A stretch of 39,089 nt of DNA from Candidatus Rokuibacteriota bacterium (GTDB lineage: Bacteria > Methylomirabilota > Methylomirabilia > Rokubacteriales > CSP1-6), in NCBI GenBank assembly GCA_003221515.1, contig QHSI01000139.1:1-39089 (forward strand), given 5' to 3'. The translations under genes were made by a program, and so were the position numbers. Under the pieces are notes generated by a model that had not been told where the DNA came from, searched no databases, and saw only the letters and a list, made by a program, of their open reading frames with translations. Positions 1 through 7,308 of this stretch are shown piece after piece. How positions within the stretch are numbered: position 1 is the first letter of the stretch; each line of letters opens with the position of its first letter.

Positions 1-247
1 GGCCTGCGGCCTGCCAGAGGACCTGCGCGGCGCGGCCGACGTCGGCGCCGTACCGGCGCGGCCGGCCGACCGCCCGGCCACTCACGCGCCGGGGAGCCAA
101 GGTGCTCAGGCACCGCAGGACCGCCTTTCGATGATAGCCGGTCACGGCCACCATCTCCGTCAACAAGCGGCTGCGATCGGATCGCGGCAGGCGGTGATAC
201 CGTTCACGCTGCCGCGCCAGATACTCTCGAACACTCGTCCGCGTCAC
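1..247 (-). CDS. Integrase-like transposase, N-terminal part (cut by window edge)
   Basis: The minus strand is open from a GTG at 247 to the window edge, giving about 82 residues starting MTRTSVREYLARQRERYHR. It carries VTGYHRKAVLRCL near residues 35-47 and GRPRRYGADV near 60-70. This basic helix-turn-helix stretch followed by GRPRRYG resembles the N-terminus of rve-type (integrase-core) transposases of the ISNCY/IS481-like kind. The catalytic DDE part would lie beyond the window. A purine-rich AAGGGGGT lies just before the GTG and may serve as ribosome binding site. I could not identify the terminal inverted repeat; it should lie between 248 and the hppA promoter. The element is divergent from hppA. 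Family assignment is from recognised motifs and not from a search. Confidence 0.7.
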   Translation of the reverse strand, partial: MTRTSVREYLARQRERYHRLPRSDRSRLLTEMVAVTGYHRKAVLRCLSTLAPRRVSGRAVGRPRRYGADVGRAAQVLWQAAG

Positions 248-331
248 GGTTACCCCCTTGGGCGTGGTAACCGCACTTGTGCGACTGATCCCCCCTCTCC
301 GGTAACCATAATTTTGAGGCGATGCGTCGCA

Positions 332-360
332 TTGACAGCCCATCAAGCGTCGCGTAGAGT
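332..360 (+). promoter_or_regulatory. Sigma-70-like promoter of hppA
   Basis: A perfect TTGACA (332-337) is separated by exactly 17 bases from TAGAGT (355-360, 4 of 6 to TATAAT). Transcription would start near 367, giving a leader of about 32 bases containing GAAGGAG (385-391) before the hppA ATG at 399. An 11-base palindrome, ATGCGTCGCAT (322-332), touches the -35 box and could be an operator or part of the neighbouring IS end. Confidence 0.6.
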
Positions 361-398
361 TTCGTCGGTTTGCGCCCAACCTTCGAAGGAGTCACGCC

Positions 399-2885
399 AT
401 GAATCAGGTCGATCTCTGGAGACGCCGCACTGCGCTCGCGGCCCTGGCGGCGCTCGCCGCCGTCGTGATCCTGTCGCTGACGCCGGCGCCGGCCATCGCC
501 GCGGTCGGCGGCGAAGTGAGCCTGATCGTTCCCGACCTCGGCCAGGTGGCGTTCGGCCCGATCAGCGGCCGCGCGCTCCTGATGCTGGGTCTCGTCGTCT
601 GCGCGCTGGGCCTGGTCTTCGGGATCGTCATCTACGGCCAGCTCAAGAACCTTCCCGTCCACGATTCGATGCGCGAGATCGCCGAACTCATCTACGAAAC
701 GTGCAAGACCTACCTCATTACCCAGGGCCGTTTCCTGCTCGTGCTGGAGACGTTCATCGGCGTGATCATCGTCCTGTACTTCGGCGTGCTCCTGAAGTTC
801 GACGCGGCGAAGGTGATCATCATCCTCCTCTTCAGCCTGGTCGGGATCGGGGGGAGCTACGGCGTCGCCTGGTTCGGAATGCGCATCAACACCTTCGCCA
901 ACGCGCGCACCGCGTTCGCGAGCCTCGGCGGCAAGCCGTTCCCGGTGTACGAGATCCCCCTGAAGGCGGGGATGTCGGTCGGCATGCTGCTGATCAGCGT
1001 CGAGCTGTTCCTGATGCTTTGCATCCTGCTGTTCATCCCCGGCAACTACGCGGGCCCGTGCTTCATCGGCTTCGCCATCGGCGAGTCGCTCGGCGCTGCG
1101 GCGCTCCGGATCGCCGGCGGGATCTTCACGAAGATCGCCGACATCGGGTCCGACCTGATGAAGATCGTCTTCAACATCAAGGAGGACGACGCGCGCAACC
1201 CGGGCGTCATCGCCGACTGCACCGGTGACAACGCCGGCGACTCGGTGGGGCCGAGCGCCGACGGCTTCGAAACCTACGGGGTCACCGGCGTCGCGCTGAT
1301 TTCGTTCATCCTGCTCGCGGTGAAGTCGCCGGCCGTCCAGGGCCAGCTGCTGGTCTGGATCTTCGTCATGCGCGTGCTGATGATCGTGGCCAGCGGCCTC
1401 TCGTACTGGATCAACGACGCGCTGGCACGCGGCAAGTATGCGAACGCCACGCGGATGAACTTCGAGGGGCCGCTCACCTCGCTGGTGTGGATCACGTCGA
1501 TCGTCTCGGTGGTGATCACCTACATCGCGTCCTGGCTCCTCGTCGGCGGCCTGGGCGACGGCAGCCTGTGGTGGAAGCTCTCGACCGTCATCACCTGCGG
1601 GACGCTCGCCGGCGCCATCATTCCCGAGCTGGTCAAGATCTTCACCTCGACCGAGTCCGGCCACGTCCGCGAGGTCGTGACCTCGGCCCGGGAGGGCGGC
1701 GCCTCCCTCGGGATCCTCTCCGGGCTCGTGGCCGGCAACTTCTCGGCCTATTGGCTCGGGATCGTGATCGTCGTCCTGATGGGCATCGCGTACACGGTCA
1801 GCACGATGGGCCTGGGTGCCTTGATGATCGCACCGGCGGTGTTCGCTTTCGGCCTGGTGGCCTTCGGGTTCCTCGGGATGGGGCCGGTGACGATCGCGGT
1901 GGACTCGTACGGCCCGGTCACCGACAACGCGCAATCGGTCTTCGAGCTCTCCGTCATCGAGACGCTGCCGGGGATCCGTCAGGAAATCAAGACGACGTAT
2001 GGCTTCGACGTGAACTTCGAAGCGGCCAAGCACATGCTGGAGGAGAACGACGGCGCCGGCAACACCTTCAAGGCGACCGCCAAGCCGGTGCTGATCGGCA
2101 CCGCGGTAGTCGGCGCCACCACGATGATCTTCTCGATCATCGTCCTCCTGACGCACGGGCTCACGCAGAACCTGGACAAACTCTCGCTCCTCCACCCGCC
2201 GTTCCTGCTCGGGCTGATCATGGGTGGGGCGATGATCTTCTGGTTCACCGGCGCCTCCATCCAGGCGGTGTCGACCGGCGCCTATCGCGCCGTCGAATTC
2301 ATCAAGGCCAACATGCGGCTCGAGGGCGTGACGAAGGCCTCCGTCGAGGACAGCAAGAAGGTCGTCGAGATCTGCACGCAGTACGCGCAGAAGGGCATGT
2401 TCAACATCTTCCTCACGGTCTTCTTCGCCACGCTCGCCTTCGCGTTCCTCGAGCCGTACTTCTTCATCGGCTACCTCATCTCGATCGCGCTCTTCGGCCT
2501 CTTCCAGGCGGTGTTCATGGCCAACGCCGGTGGCGCGTGGGACAACGCCAAGAAGATCGTCGAGGTCGACCTGAAGGAAAAGGGCACGCCGCTGCACGCC
2601 GCCACCGTCGTGGGCGACACCGTCGGCGATCCTTTCAAGGACACCTCGTCGGTCGCGATGAACCCGATCATCAAGTTCACGACGCTCTTCGGGCTCCTCG
2701 CCGTCGAGCTCGCGGTGACGCTCACCGCCGAGCAGGGCGTCGGATTCAGCCGCTTCTTGGCCGCGGTCTTCTTCGTCGTGTCGGTCGTCTTCGTGTGGCG
2801 GTCGTTCTACGGGATGCGGATCAAGGGGAGTGAGCCCACCGCGAGCGGTGCCGCGCGGGCGGGCGCAGTCGCCGGCGGCCAGTAG
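399..2885 (+). CDS. hppA: Membrane-bound ion-translocating pyrophosphatase (divergent H+/Na+-PPase)
   Basis: This 828-residue polytopic protein hydrolyses pyrophosphate in the cytoplasm and pumps H+ (or Na+) outward. The family signature appears as DCTGDNAGD (residues 273-281), followed by a conserved ADGFETYGVT. The metal/PPi aspartates are kept, but the usual [21 protein letters not shown] is altered. A second motif, GDTVGDPFKDTS, sits near the C-terminus. In GNTFKATAK the lysine at residue 558 occupies the position that is Lys in K+-independent and Ala in K+-dependent enzymes. The protein is longer than typical family members (about 680-760 aa), with a signal-like N-terminus (RRR, hydrophobic run, AIA|AVGG). 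A GAAGGAG 7 bases upstream supports this ATG. DedA follows 6 bases after the stop. The family is certain; the ion specificity is not. Confidence 0.95.
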   Translation: MNQVDLWRRRTALAALAALAAVVILSLTPAPAIAAVGGEVSLIVPDLGQVAFGPISGRALLMLGLVVCALGLVFGIVIYGQLKNLPVHDSMREIAELIYETCKTYLITQGRFLLVLETFIGVIIVLYFGVLLKFDAAKVIIILLFSLVGIGGSYGVAWFGMRINTFANARTAFASLGGKPFPVYEIPLKAGMSVGMLLISVELFLMLCILLFIPGNYAGPCFIGFAIGESLGAAALRIAGGIFTKIADIGSDLMKIVFNIKEDDARNPGVIADCTGDNAGDSVGPSADGFETYGVTGVALISFILLAVKSPAVQGQLLVWIFVMRVLMIVASGLSYWINDALARGKYANATRMNFEGPLTSLVWITSIVSVVITYIASWLLVGGLGDGSLWWKLSTVITCGTLAGAIIPELVKIFTSTESGHVREVVTSAREGGASLGILSGLVAGNFSAYWLGIVIVVLMGIAYTVSTMGLGALMIAPAVFAFGLVAFGFLGMGPVTIAVDSYGPVTDNAQSVFELSVIETLPGIRQEIKTTYGFDVNFEAAKHMLEENDGAGNTFKATAKPVLIGTAVVGATTMIFSIIVLLTHGLTQNLDKLSLLHPPFLLGLIMGGAMIFWFTGASIQAVSTGAYRAVEFIKANMRLEGVTKASVEDSKKVVEICTQYAQKGMFNIFLTVFFATLAFAFLEPYFFIGYLISIALFGLFQAVFMANAGGAWDNAKKIVEVDLKEKGTPLHAATVVGDTVGDPFKDTSSVAMNPIIKFTTLFGLLAVELAVTLTAEQGVGFSRFLAAVFFVVSVVFVWRSFYGMRIKGSEPTASGAARAGAVAGGQ

Positions 2886-2891
2886 CGCCCG

Positions 2892-3518
2892 GTGGAGTTC
2901 CTCGCCGGCGTCGTCAGCGGCGCGTACTCGCTCGACGACCTGATCCGATGGGGCGGCTACGCCGTCCTCTTCGCGATCGTCTTCACCGAGACCGGGCTTC
3001 TCGTCGGCTTCTTCCTGCCCGGCGACTCCCTGCTGATTACGGCCGGGCTCGTGGCGGCTGCCGGCGGGCTCAACATCTGGTGGCTGGACGCGATCCTCGT
3101 CATCGCGGCGGTTACCGGCGATAGCGTCGGATACGCCATCGGCGCCCGGCTGGGCCCCCGGCTCTTCACGCGGCCGAAGTCGCTGGTGTTCAACCCACGC
3201 CACGTCGAGCGGACCCGCACCTTCTACGCACGCCACGGTCCGAAGACGATCGTGATCGCGCGGTTCGTGCCGATCATCCGGACCTTCGCGCCGGTCGTCG
3301 CCGGCGTGGGGGCGATGGAATATCGCCGGTTCCTTCTCTACAATATGGCCGGCGGTGTGGGGTGGGTGATCAGCATGACCTGGGCGGGCTTTCTCCTCGG
3401 TCGGGCGATCCCGAATGTCGCTGACTACGTTCACATCATCGTGGTCGTCGTGATCGTCCTGTCCGTCATTCCCATCGCCGTCGAAATCGCTCGGGAGCGT
3501 CGACGGCGGTCGACCTGA
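2892..3518 (+). CDS. DedA/SNARE-associated family membrane protein
   Basis: A 208-residue integral membrane protein of the DedA (VTT) family, whose members are implicated in undecaprenyl-phosphate or phospholipid flipping and membrane homeostasis. Diagnostic stretches are ETGLLVGFFLPGDSLL near residues 33-48, then ARFVPIIRTFAPVVAG in the middle with the conserved FxPxxR element, and the hydrophobic GGVGWVISMTWAGFLLG. The GTG start lies 6 bases after the hppA stop, so the two are probably co-transcribed. The C-terminus is a basic RERRRRST, as expected for a cytoplasmic tail. The exact transported lipid cannot be told from sequence. Confidence 0.9.
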   Translation: MEFLAGVVSGAYSLDDLIRWGGYAVLFAIVFTETGLLVGFFLPGDSLLITAGLVAAAGGLNIWWLDAILVIAAVTGDSVGYAIGARLGPRLFTRPKSLVFNPRHVERTRTFYARHGPKTIVIARFVPIIRTFAPVVAGVGAMEYRRFLLYNMAGGVGWVISMTWAGFLLGRAIPNVADYVHIIVVVVIVLSVIPIAVEIARERRRRST

Positions 3519-3541
3519 TCGTCTCCGCCCTCGCCACGGCC

Positions 3542-4393
3542 GTGGCGCGGTTGCCTCGGGGATGGGCGGCGTGGCTCGGCCGTCGCCTCGGCGATCTGGC
3601 GTTCGTGGTCGTGGCTCCCCGCCGGCGCGTCGCGCTCTCGAATCTCGAGCGCGCGCTGCCGGGCGTCGCCGCCGCGGAGCGGAGGCGAATCTGCCGCGCG
3701 TCGTTTCAGCATCTCGGGTTGATGTTCGTCGAGCTGTGCACGGCACTCAGCCGTCCTCTCGAGCGCACGCTCGAAGGCATCACGGTCGACGGCCTGCACC
3801 ACCTCCGGAACGCGGTCGAGACGCACGGCCGCGCGCTCGTCCTCACGGCCCACCTCGGGAACTGGGAGCTCCTGGCCGTCGCCCATCGGCTCAGTGGCTT
3901 CCCGCTCAGTGTCGTCGTGCGGCCGCTCGACGCTCCCTGGCTGGACGCGGTGGCCGACCGCCTCCGTCGGAAGACCGGCATCGAGCTCATCGACAAGCGG
4001 GGCGCGCTTCGGCCGGTGCTGGGCGCGCTCCAGCGCGGTCGGCTCGTGGGAATCTTGATGGACCAGAATGCCGGGCGGCGCGAGGGGATCTTCGTCTCCT
4101 TCTTCGGGTGGCCGGCCTCGACGTCGAGGAGCATCGCGGTCCTGGCCCTGCGCACCGGGACGCCGGTCGTCCCGATCTTCATCTACCGTCAGGACCTCGG
4201 ACGTCATCGTATGGTGATCCACCCCGCGCTGCCTGTCGATACCAAAGCCGATGACGGGGACCCGGTGGCCGAGCTGACGCAACGCTGCACGACCTCGATC
4301 GAGGACGCGATCGGCGCCGCGCCCGAGCAGTGGCTGTGGCTGCACAACCGCTGGCGCACCCGGCCGCCAGCTGAAAGTCGGATCGCGCCCTGA
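3542..4393 (+). CDS. LpxL/HtrB-like lysophospholipid (lipid A) acyltransferase
   Basis: This 283-residue protein of the LpxL/HtrB/MsbB branch of the LPLAT superfamily transfers a fatty acyl chain to lipid A or a related glycolipid at the inner membrane. The catalytic HX4E is seen in AHLGNWE (H104, E109). Supporting family motifs are MDQNAGRREGIFVSFFG, PVVPIFIYR, and the C-terminal PEQWLWLHNRW. The GTG at 3542 is the only usable start I see. The reading frame stays open upstream into the dedA end with plausible residues (DLIVSALATA), so the true start could be a non-standard codon slightly earlier. It follows dedA by 23 bases in the same direction. Specific acyl donor and acceptor are unknown. 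Confidence 0.88.
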   Translation: MARLPRGWAAWLGRRLGDLAFVVVAPRRRVALSNLERALPGVAAAERRRICRASFQHLGLMFVELCTALSRPLERTLEGITVDGLHHLRNAVETHGRALVLTAHLGNWELLAVAHRLSGFPLSVVVRPLDAPWLDAVADRLRRKTGIELIDKRGALRPVLGALQRGRLVGILMDQNAGRREGIFVSFFGWPASTSRSIAVLALRTGTPVVPIFIYRQDLGRHRMVIHPALPVDTKADDGDPVAELTQRCTTSIEDAIGAAPEQWLWLHNRWRTRPPAESRIAP

Positions 4394-4401
4394 TCAACCG
4401 C

Positions 4402-5034
4402 TTGCTGGCGCTGGTCCTGTTTCTCTCGGGTGCCTCCACGGACCAGGCGCTCGACGTTCCGCTGGAGTCGTATCAGGCTGCGGCGACGGCGGGCGCGACC
4501 GGGACAGTCACGGGCCGCGTCTTCGACGAGCGTCGGAGGCCCGATGAGGCCGAGCGCCCCGTTGCCGGCGTCTCGATCACGATGGTGCCGCGCTCAACGG
4601 AATTCCTTCGGAAGGTCGAGGAGGTGAAGCGGAAGTCCCGCGACTCGGCGAACAACTACCGTGCATCGGCCGCCTCGATCCTATCGCTCAAGGCGGCGTA
4701 TGAGAAAGCGCTTTGGGAGGCCGGGGCCGCCGACCTCGTCAGGGCCACCGCCGCCGATGACGGCGGCCGCTTCACGGTGGAGAAGCTGCCAGTCGGCGAT
4801 TGGGTGCTGATCGCGACCCACTCGGCCAGTATCGACAAGCATGCAGCGGCAGCAGATTCCCGGCGCCGCAACATCTACACACCCGGGACGCGTCTGACCG
4901 GCTACCAGGTCGTCGCGATATGGCTGCGCGAGATCTCGGTCACGAGAGGCGGCTCGACGACCTTGGACCTCATGGATCGGAACGTGTGGCTTTCCGGAAT
5001 CGTGGAGGACCGAGCGCCGGGCGTCAGCCGTTAG
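4402..5034 (+). CDS. Secreted protein with carboxypeptidase-regulatory-like beta domain
   Basis: This 210-residue protein starts with TTG 8 bases after the acyltransferase stop and has a short hydrophobic leader (LLALVLFLSGAS), so it is probably exported. GTVTGRVFDERRRP and PVAGVSITMVP resemble the first strands of a CarboxypepD_reg/transthyretin-like fold, and DGGRFTVEKLPVGDWVLIATH resembles its closing strands. Between them lies a roughly 60-residue charged helical stretch (EFLRKVEEVKRKSRD and onward) that is not part of the usual domain. The C-terminal third (TGYQVVAIWLREISV, TTLDLMDRNVWLSG) looks like further beta strands. No catalytic motif is visible. A structural or carbohydrate-binding envelope role is possible, but the function is unknown. 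The stop codon lies inside a hairpin. Confidence 0.7.
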   Translation: MLALVLFLSGASTDQALDVPLESYQAAATAGATGTVTGRVFDERRRPDEAERPVAGVSITMVPRSTEFLRKVEEVKRKSRDSANNYRASAASILSLKAAYEKALWEAGAADLVRATAADDGGRFTVEKLPVGDWVLIATHSASIDKHAAAADSRRRNIYTPGTRLTGYQVVAIWLREISVTRGGSTTLDLMDRNVWLSGIVEDRAPGVSR

Positions 5035-5050
5035 GCCGACGCCCGGCTCG
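5011..5050. terminator. Convergent hairpin terminator
   Basis: An inverted repeat has its left arm (CGAGCGCCGGGCGTC, 5011-5025) pairing with its right arm (GACGCCCGGCTCG, 5038-5050), with a 2-base bulge and a loop of about 12 bases. It sits exactly between two converging genes and contains the stop codon of the plus-strand gene. Neither side has a strong T-tract, so it would be an atypical, possibly bidirectional terminator. Confidence 0.6.
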
Positions 5051-5064
5051 AGCGAAGAGAACCT

Positions 5065-5529
5065 CTACTTCTTCTCGGCTGGCTTCGTCGCAGCCGCGCT
5101 GGTGGCCGGCCGCACCTGGATCGCCACGGCCGTGGCCTTGCCGTCATGGTCCATGTACCGGACGTGAACCTGGTCGCCCGGCTTCAGGTCGGCCGCGGTG
5201 GCCGCCTTGCCGGCCTTCCGGATCGCGGTCTTCGAATCGATCGCGAACGTCCATTCGGCGTCCTTCATCTCCTTCGCGCCCTGGACCTTCTCCTTGCCCG
5301 ACACGACAACGCTGTCGGCCGACGCCGACTTGACGAGGCCGGCGGCGTTCTTGGCCGGCATCTTGCCGGTCATCTCAGCCTTCTTCTCGGCCGCCTTGTC
5401 CTTCGGAGCGGGAGCCGGCGTCGTCGCCGGAGGAGGCGTGGTCGGCTGCGTGCTCGTCTGAGCGACGGCGAACCCGGCCGCGCCCGTCATGAACGCCACT
5501 GAAACCAGAAAAGTCACAAGTCTCTTCAC
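5065..5529 (-). CDS. Small secreted protein with proline/alanine linker
   Basis: This 154-residue protein has a signal peptide (KRLVTFLVSVAFMTGAAGFAVAQ, cleavage likely after AVA), then a low-complexity TTPPPATTPAPAP linker and a lysine/alanine-rich stretch. A compact domain follows with SADSVVVSGKEK, WTFAIDSKTAIRK, DLKPGDQVHVRYMD and ATAVAIQV. That pattern (value strand, 'D-L-K-x-G-D-x-V', 'A-x-x-I') resembles DUF5666-like or small OB/beta-barrel periplasmic proteins. The frame stays open 24 codons further upstream to an ATG at 5601. I chose the GTG at 5529 because AAGGAG lies 8 bases before it and the signal peptide then begins correctly. Function unknown. Confidence 0.75.
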   Translation of the reverse strand: MKRLVTFLVSVAFMTGAAGFAVAQTSTQPTTPPPATTPAPAPKDKAAEKKAEMTGKMPAKNAAGLVKSASADSVVVSGKEKVQGAKEMKDAEWTFAIDSKTAIRKAGKAATAADLKPGDQVHVRYMDHDGKATAVAIQVRPATSAAATKPAEKK

Positions 5530-5537
5530 GATGGTCA

Positions 5538-5543
5538 CTCCTT
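5538..5543 (-). promoter_or_regulatory. Shine-Dalgarno deciding the GTG start at 5529
   Basis: AAGGAG on the minus strand is spaced 8 bases from the GTG at 5529. It overlaps an earlier in-frame GTG at 5538, which it therefore cannot serve. Confidence 0.7.
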
Positions 5544-5731
5544 CGCTGCGGGTTTGGGGTTGGATTGCTTCTATGTGCTTACGACGGCTACGACTTGTCA
5601 TTTATTCCGGACCTAAGTGTGTGGGAAACATGGCAGATATTGCAAGATTTCCGGCTTCGGTTGACGATGCCACCTCGATCATTGACCCATCGACGATCTG
5701 CGTGATACAAACGACATAGTTTCCTCACTCT

Positions 5732-7039
5732 ATGACGATTCGAGCCCGTTTCGCCCCTCTTATAGGGGTTTTGCTGGGTGTTTTGGCGTCGGGTGCTTCC
5801 TGGCCCGCCAACGCCGAACCGCATCTGTCCTCAGACGGCACTTCTGACGGCACTTCTGAGTTCCTTGCGCCGGTACCTTCCGAGGATCTCGGTTCGCCCC
5901 AAGCGAGTGTCGAGCCGATCAGCGAGACCCGTCGAGAGAGTGAGCCGCCGTCCACCGCATCGGTTCCGGATATCGATCCGTGGGCCTACGCGTTCGCTGA
6001 ATCCTCTCGGCTCCAGGCGGTCGCGTTTTGGGGCCCGGTCAACGTACCGGTCTACGAAGTCGTCATGAACCCCCAGGTGGAGTACTTCGTGGACCGTTTC
6101 ACCTCGACCCGTCGTGACGCGGTCGGCCTCTGGTTCCAGCGCTCTGGACGGTACTGGACGATGATTCGGGACGTCCTCCGATCCAAGGGGCTCCCGGAGG
6201 ACCTCGCGTTCACCGTGATGATCGAGAGCGGGTTCAACTCGAAGGCGGTGTCGCGAGCTGGCGCCAAGGGTCTCTGGCAGTTCATGGCGGCCACGGCCCG
6301 CCTCTACGGCCTGCGGGTCGACCACTGGGTCGACGAGCGCTTCGATCCCGAGAAATCCACCGTAGCGGCCGCCGCATATCTGCGTGACCTGCACGCGCGA
6401 TACGGCTCCTGGGAACTCGCTCACGCGGCTTACAACGCAGGGTCGGCGGTCGTCGACAAGGCGATGCGGGCGACCGGCTCCACCGACTTCTGGGTGTTGG
6501 CCCGCACCCGTTTCCTTCGTCGGGAGACCAAGGAGTTCGTTCCGGCGATCCATGCGGCCACGGTGATCGGGCGTGACCCCGGCCAGTACGGCTTCGAGTT
6601 CATCGGATCGGAGACTCCGGAAACCGAACGCGTGGCAGTTCCGTCCGCGACCGACCTCCGGAAGCTCTCGGCGAAAGCCGGGATCTCGTTGGAAATGCTG
6701 AAAGCGCTCAATCCGACCCTGATCCGCGGTGTCACCCCCCCGGGTGCCAGCTGGGAAGTCCGGGTGCCGGCCGGCACGCGGGATGGCGTTCTGGCGGCCC
6801 TCGCACCCCCGAAGCGAGTCGCCGCGACCGGAGCGGGCATCGCGAAGCGCGACGACGTCCACGTCGTTCGTCCCCGGGACACGGTGAGCTCGATCGCCAA
6901 GCTGTACGGGGTGTCGATCAGGGACGTCGTCCGCTGGAACAATCTCGAAAACGGAGACGCGATTCACCCAGGGGACCGCCTGCGGGTCACAGCTCTGCGC
7001 CCATCCGTCGAGCGCGACGGACAGGGTGGGTTCAGGTGA
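5732..7039 (+). CDS. mltD: Membrane-bound lytic murein transglycosylase D-like (SLT + LysM)
   Basis: A 435-residue exported enzyme that cleaves the glycan strands of peptidoglycan with 1,6-anhydro product formation. It has a signal peptide (residues 1-28, PANA|EP) but no lipobox cysteine, unlike E. coli MltD. The SLT domain spans about 130-290: MIESGFNSKAVS has the catalytic Glu165, AGAKGLWQFM follows, and AHAAYNAGSA closes the fold. There is one weak LysM-like segment (about 310-350) and one clear C-terminal LysM (about 378-420, VVRPRDTVSSIAKLYGVS and WNNLENGDAIHPGDRL). Residues 34-43 encode a short tandem duplication (SDGT twice, from a repeated 12-mer). No Shine-Dalgarno is present; TAGTTT at 5717-5722 could be a close -10 box. 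The stop overlaps the next gene by 4 bases (GTGA). Confidence 0.92.
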   Translation: MTIRARFAPLIGVLLGVLASGASWPANAEPHLSSDGTSDGTSEFLAPVPSEDLGSPQASVEPISETRRESEPPSTASVPDIDPWAYAFAESSRLQAVAFWGPVNVPVYEVVMNPQVEYFVDRFTSTRRDAVGLWFQRSGRYWTMIRDVLRSKGLPEDLAFTVMIESGFNSKAVSRAGAKGLWQFMAATARLYGLRVDHWVDERFDPEKSTVAAAAYLRDLHARYGSWELAHAAYNAGSAVVDKAMRATGSTDFWVLARTRFLRRETKEFVPAIHAATVIGRDPGQYGFEFIGSETPETERVAVPSATDLRKLSAKAGISLEMLKALNPTLIRGVTPPGASWEVRVPAGTRDGVLAALAPPKRVAATGAGIAKRDDVHVVRPRDTVSSIAKLYGVSIRDVVRWNNLENGDAIHPGDRLRVTALRPSVERDGQGGFR

Positions 7040-7308
7040 GAGTCGAAGTCAGACTCTTCGCCACCCTCGTCGATTTCCTTCCTTCCCACGGCCGCGACGG
7101 CATCGTTCAGCTCGAGGTTCCGGACGGCAGCACGGTAGCCGAGGTGACGGGTCGTTTGGGCATTCCGGCGGACGTCGCCCGCGTCGTGCTCGTGAACGGC
7201 CGCGACGTCGAGCCCGAGCAGCGCCTAGCGAAGCAGGACGTCGTCACGATCTTTCCCCCGCTCGCGGGGGGCGGCCCTGCGAGCGGGGCGCCTCCCGCGG
7301 AAGCGTGA
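7036..7308 (+). CDS. MoaD/ThiS-like ubiquitin-fold protein with C-terminal tail
   Basis: A 90-residue beta-grasp protein. VRLFATLVDFLP at the N-terminus, VPDGSTVAEVTGRLGIP in the middle and VVTIFPPLAGG near the end match MoaD-type sulphur carriers used in molybdopterin synthesis, or related ThiS-like carriers. Working MoaD ends in a free Gly-Gly that is adenylated and thiocarboxylated. Here GG (78-79) is followed by 11 more residues (GPASGAPPAEA). Its GTG start overlaps the mltD stop by 4 bases. Its last 65 bases overlap the end of yihY on the opposite strand, which includes the whole tail. No other cofactor genes are nearby, so the target pathway is open. Confidence 0.8.
   Translation: MRVEVRLFATLVDFLPSHGRDGIVQLEVPDGSTVAEVTGRLGIPADVARVVLVNGRDVEPEQRLAKQDVVTIFPPLAGGGPASGAPPAEA

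Noticed and set aside
204-3746. Very long minus-strand open frame (1180 codons) opposite hppA and dedA
   Set aside because: Low-complexity Asp/Arg/Glu-rich translation caused by GC-biased third positions of the real plus-strand genes; no recognisable domain.
5682-5710. TTGACC with a following ATACAA as mltD promoter
   Set aside because: The 17-base spacing is right, but the -10 matches poorly and the leader would lack a Shine-Dalgarno; not strong enough to list.
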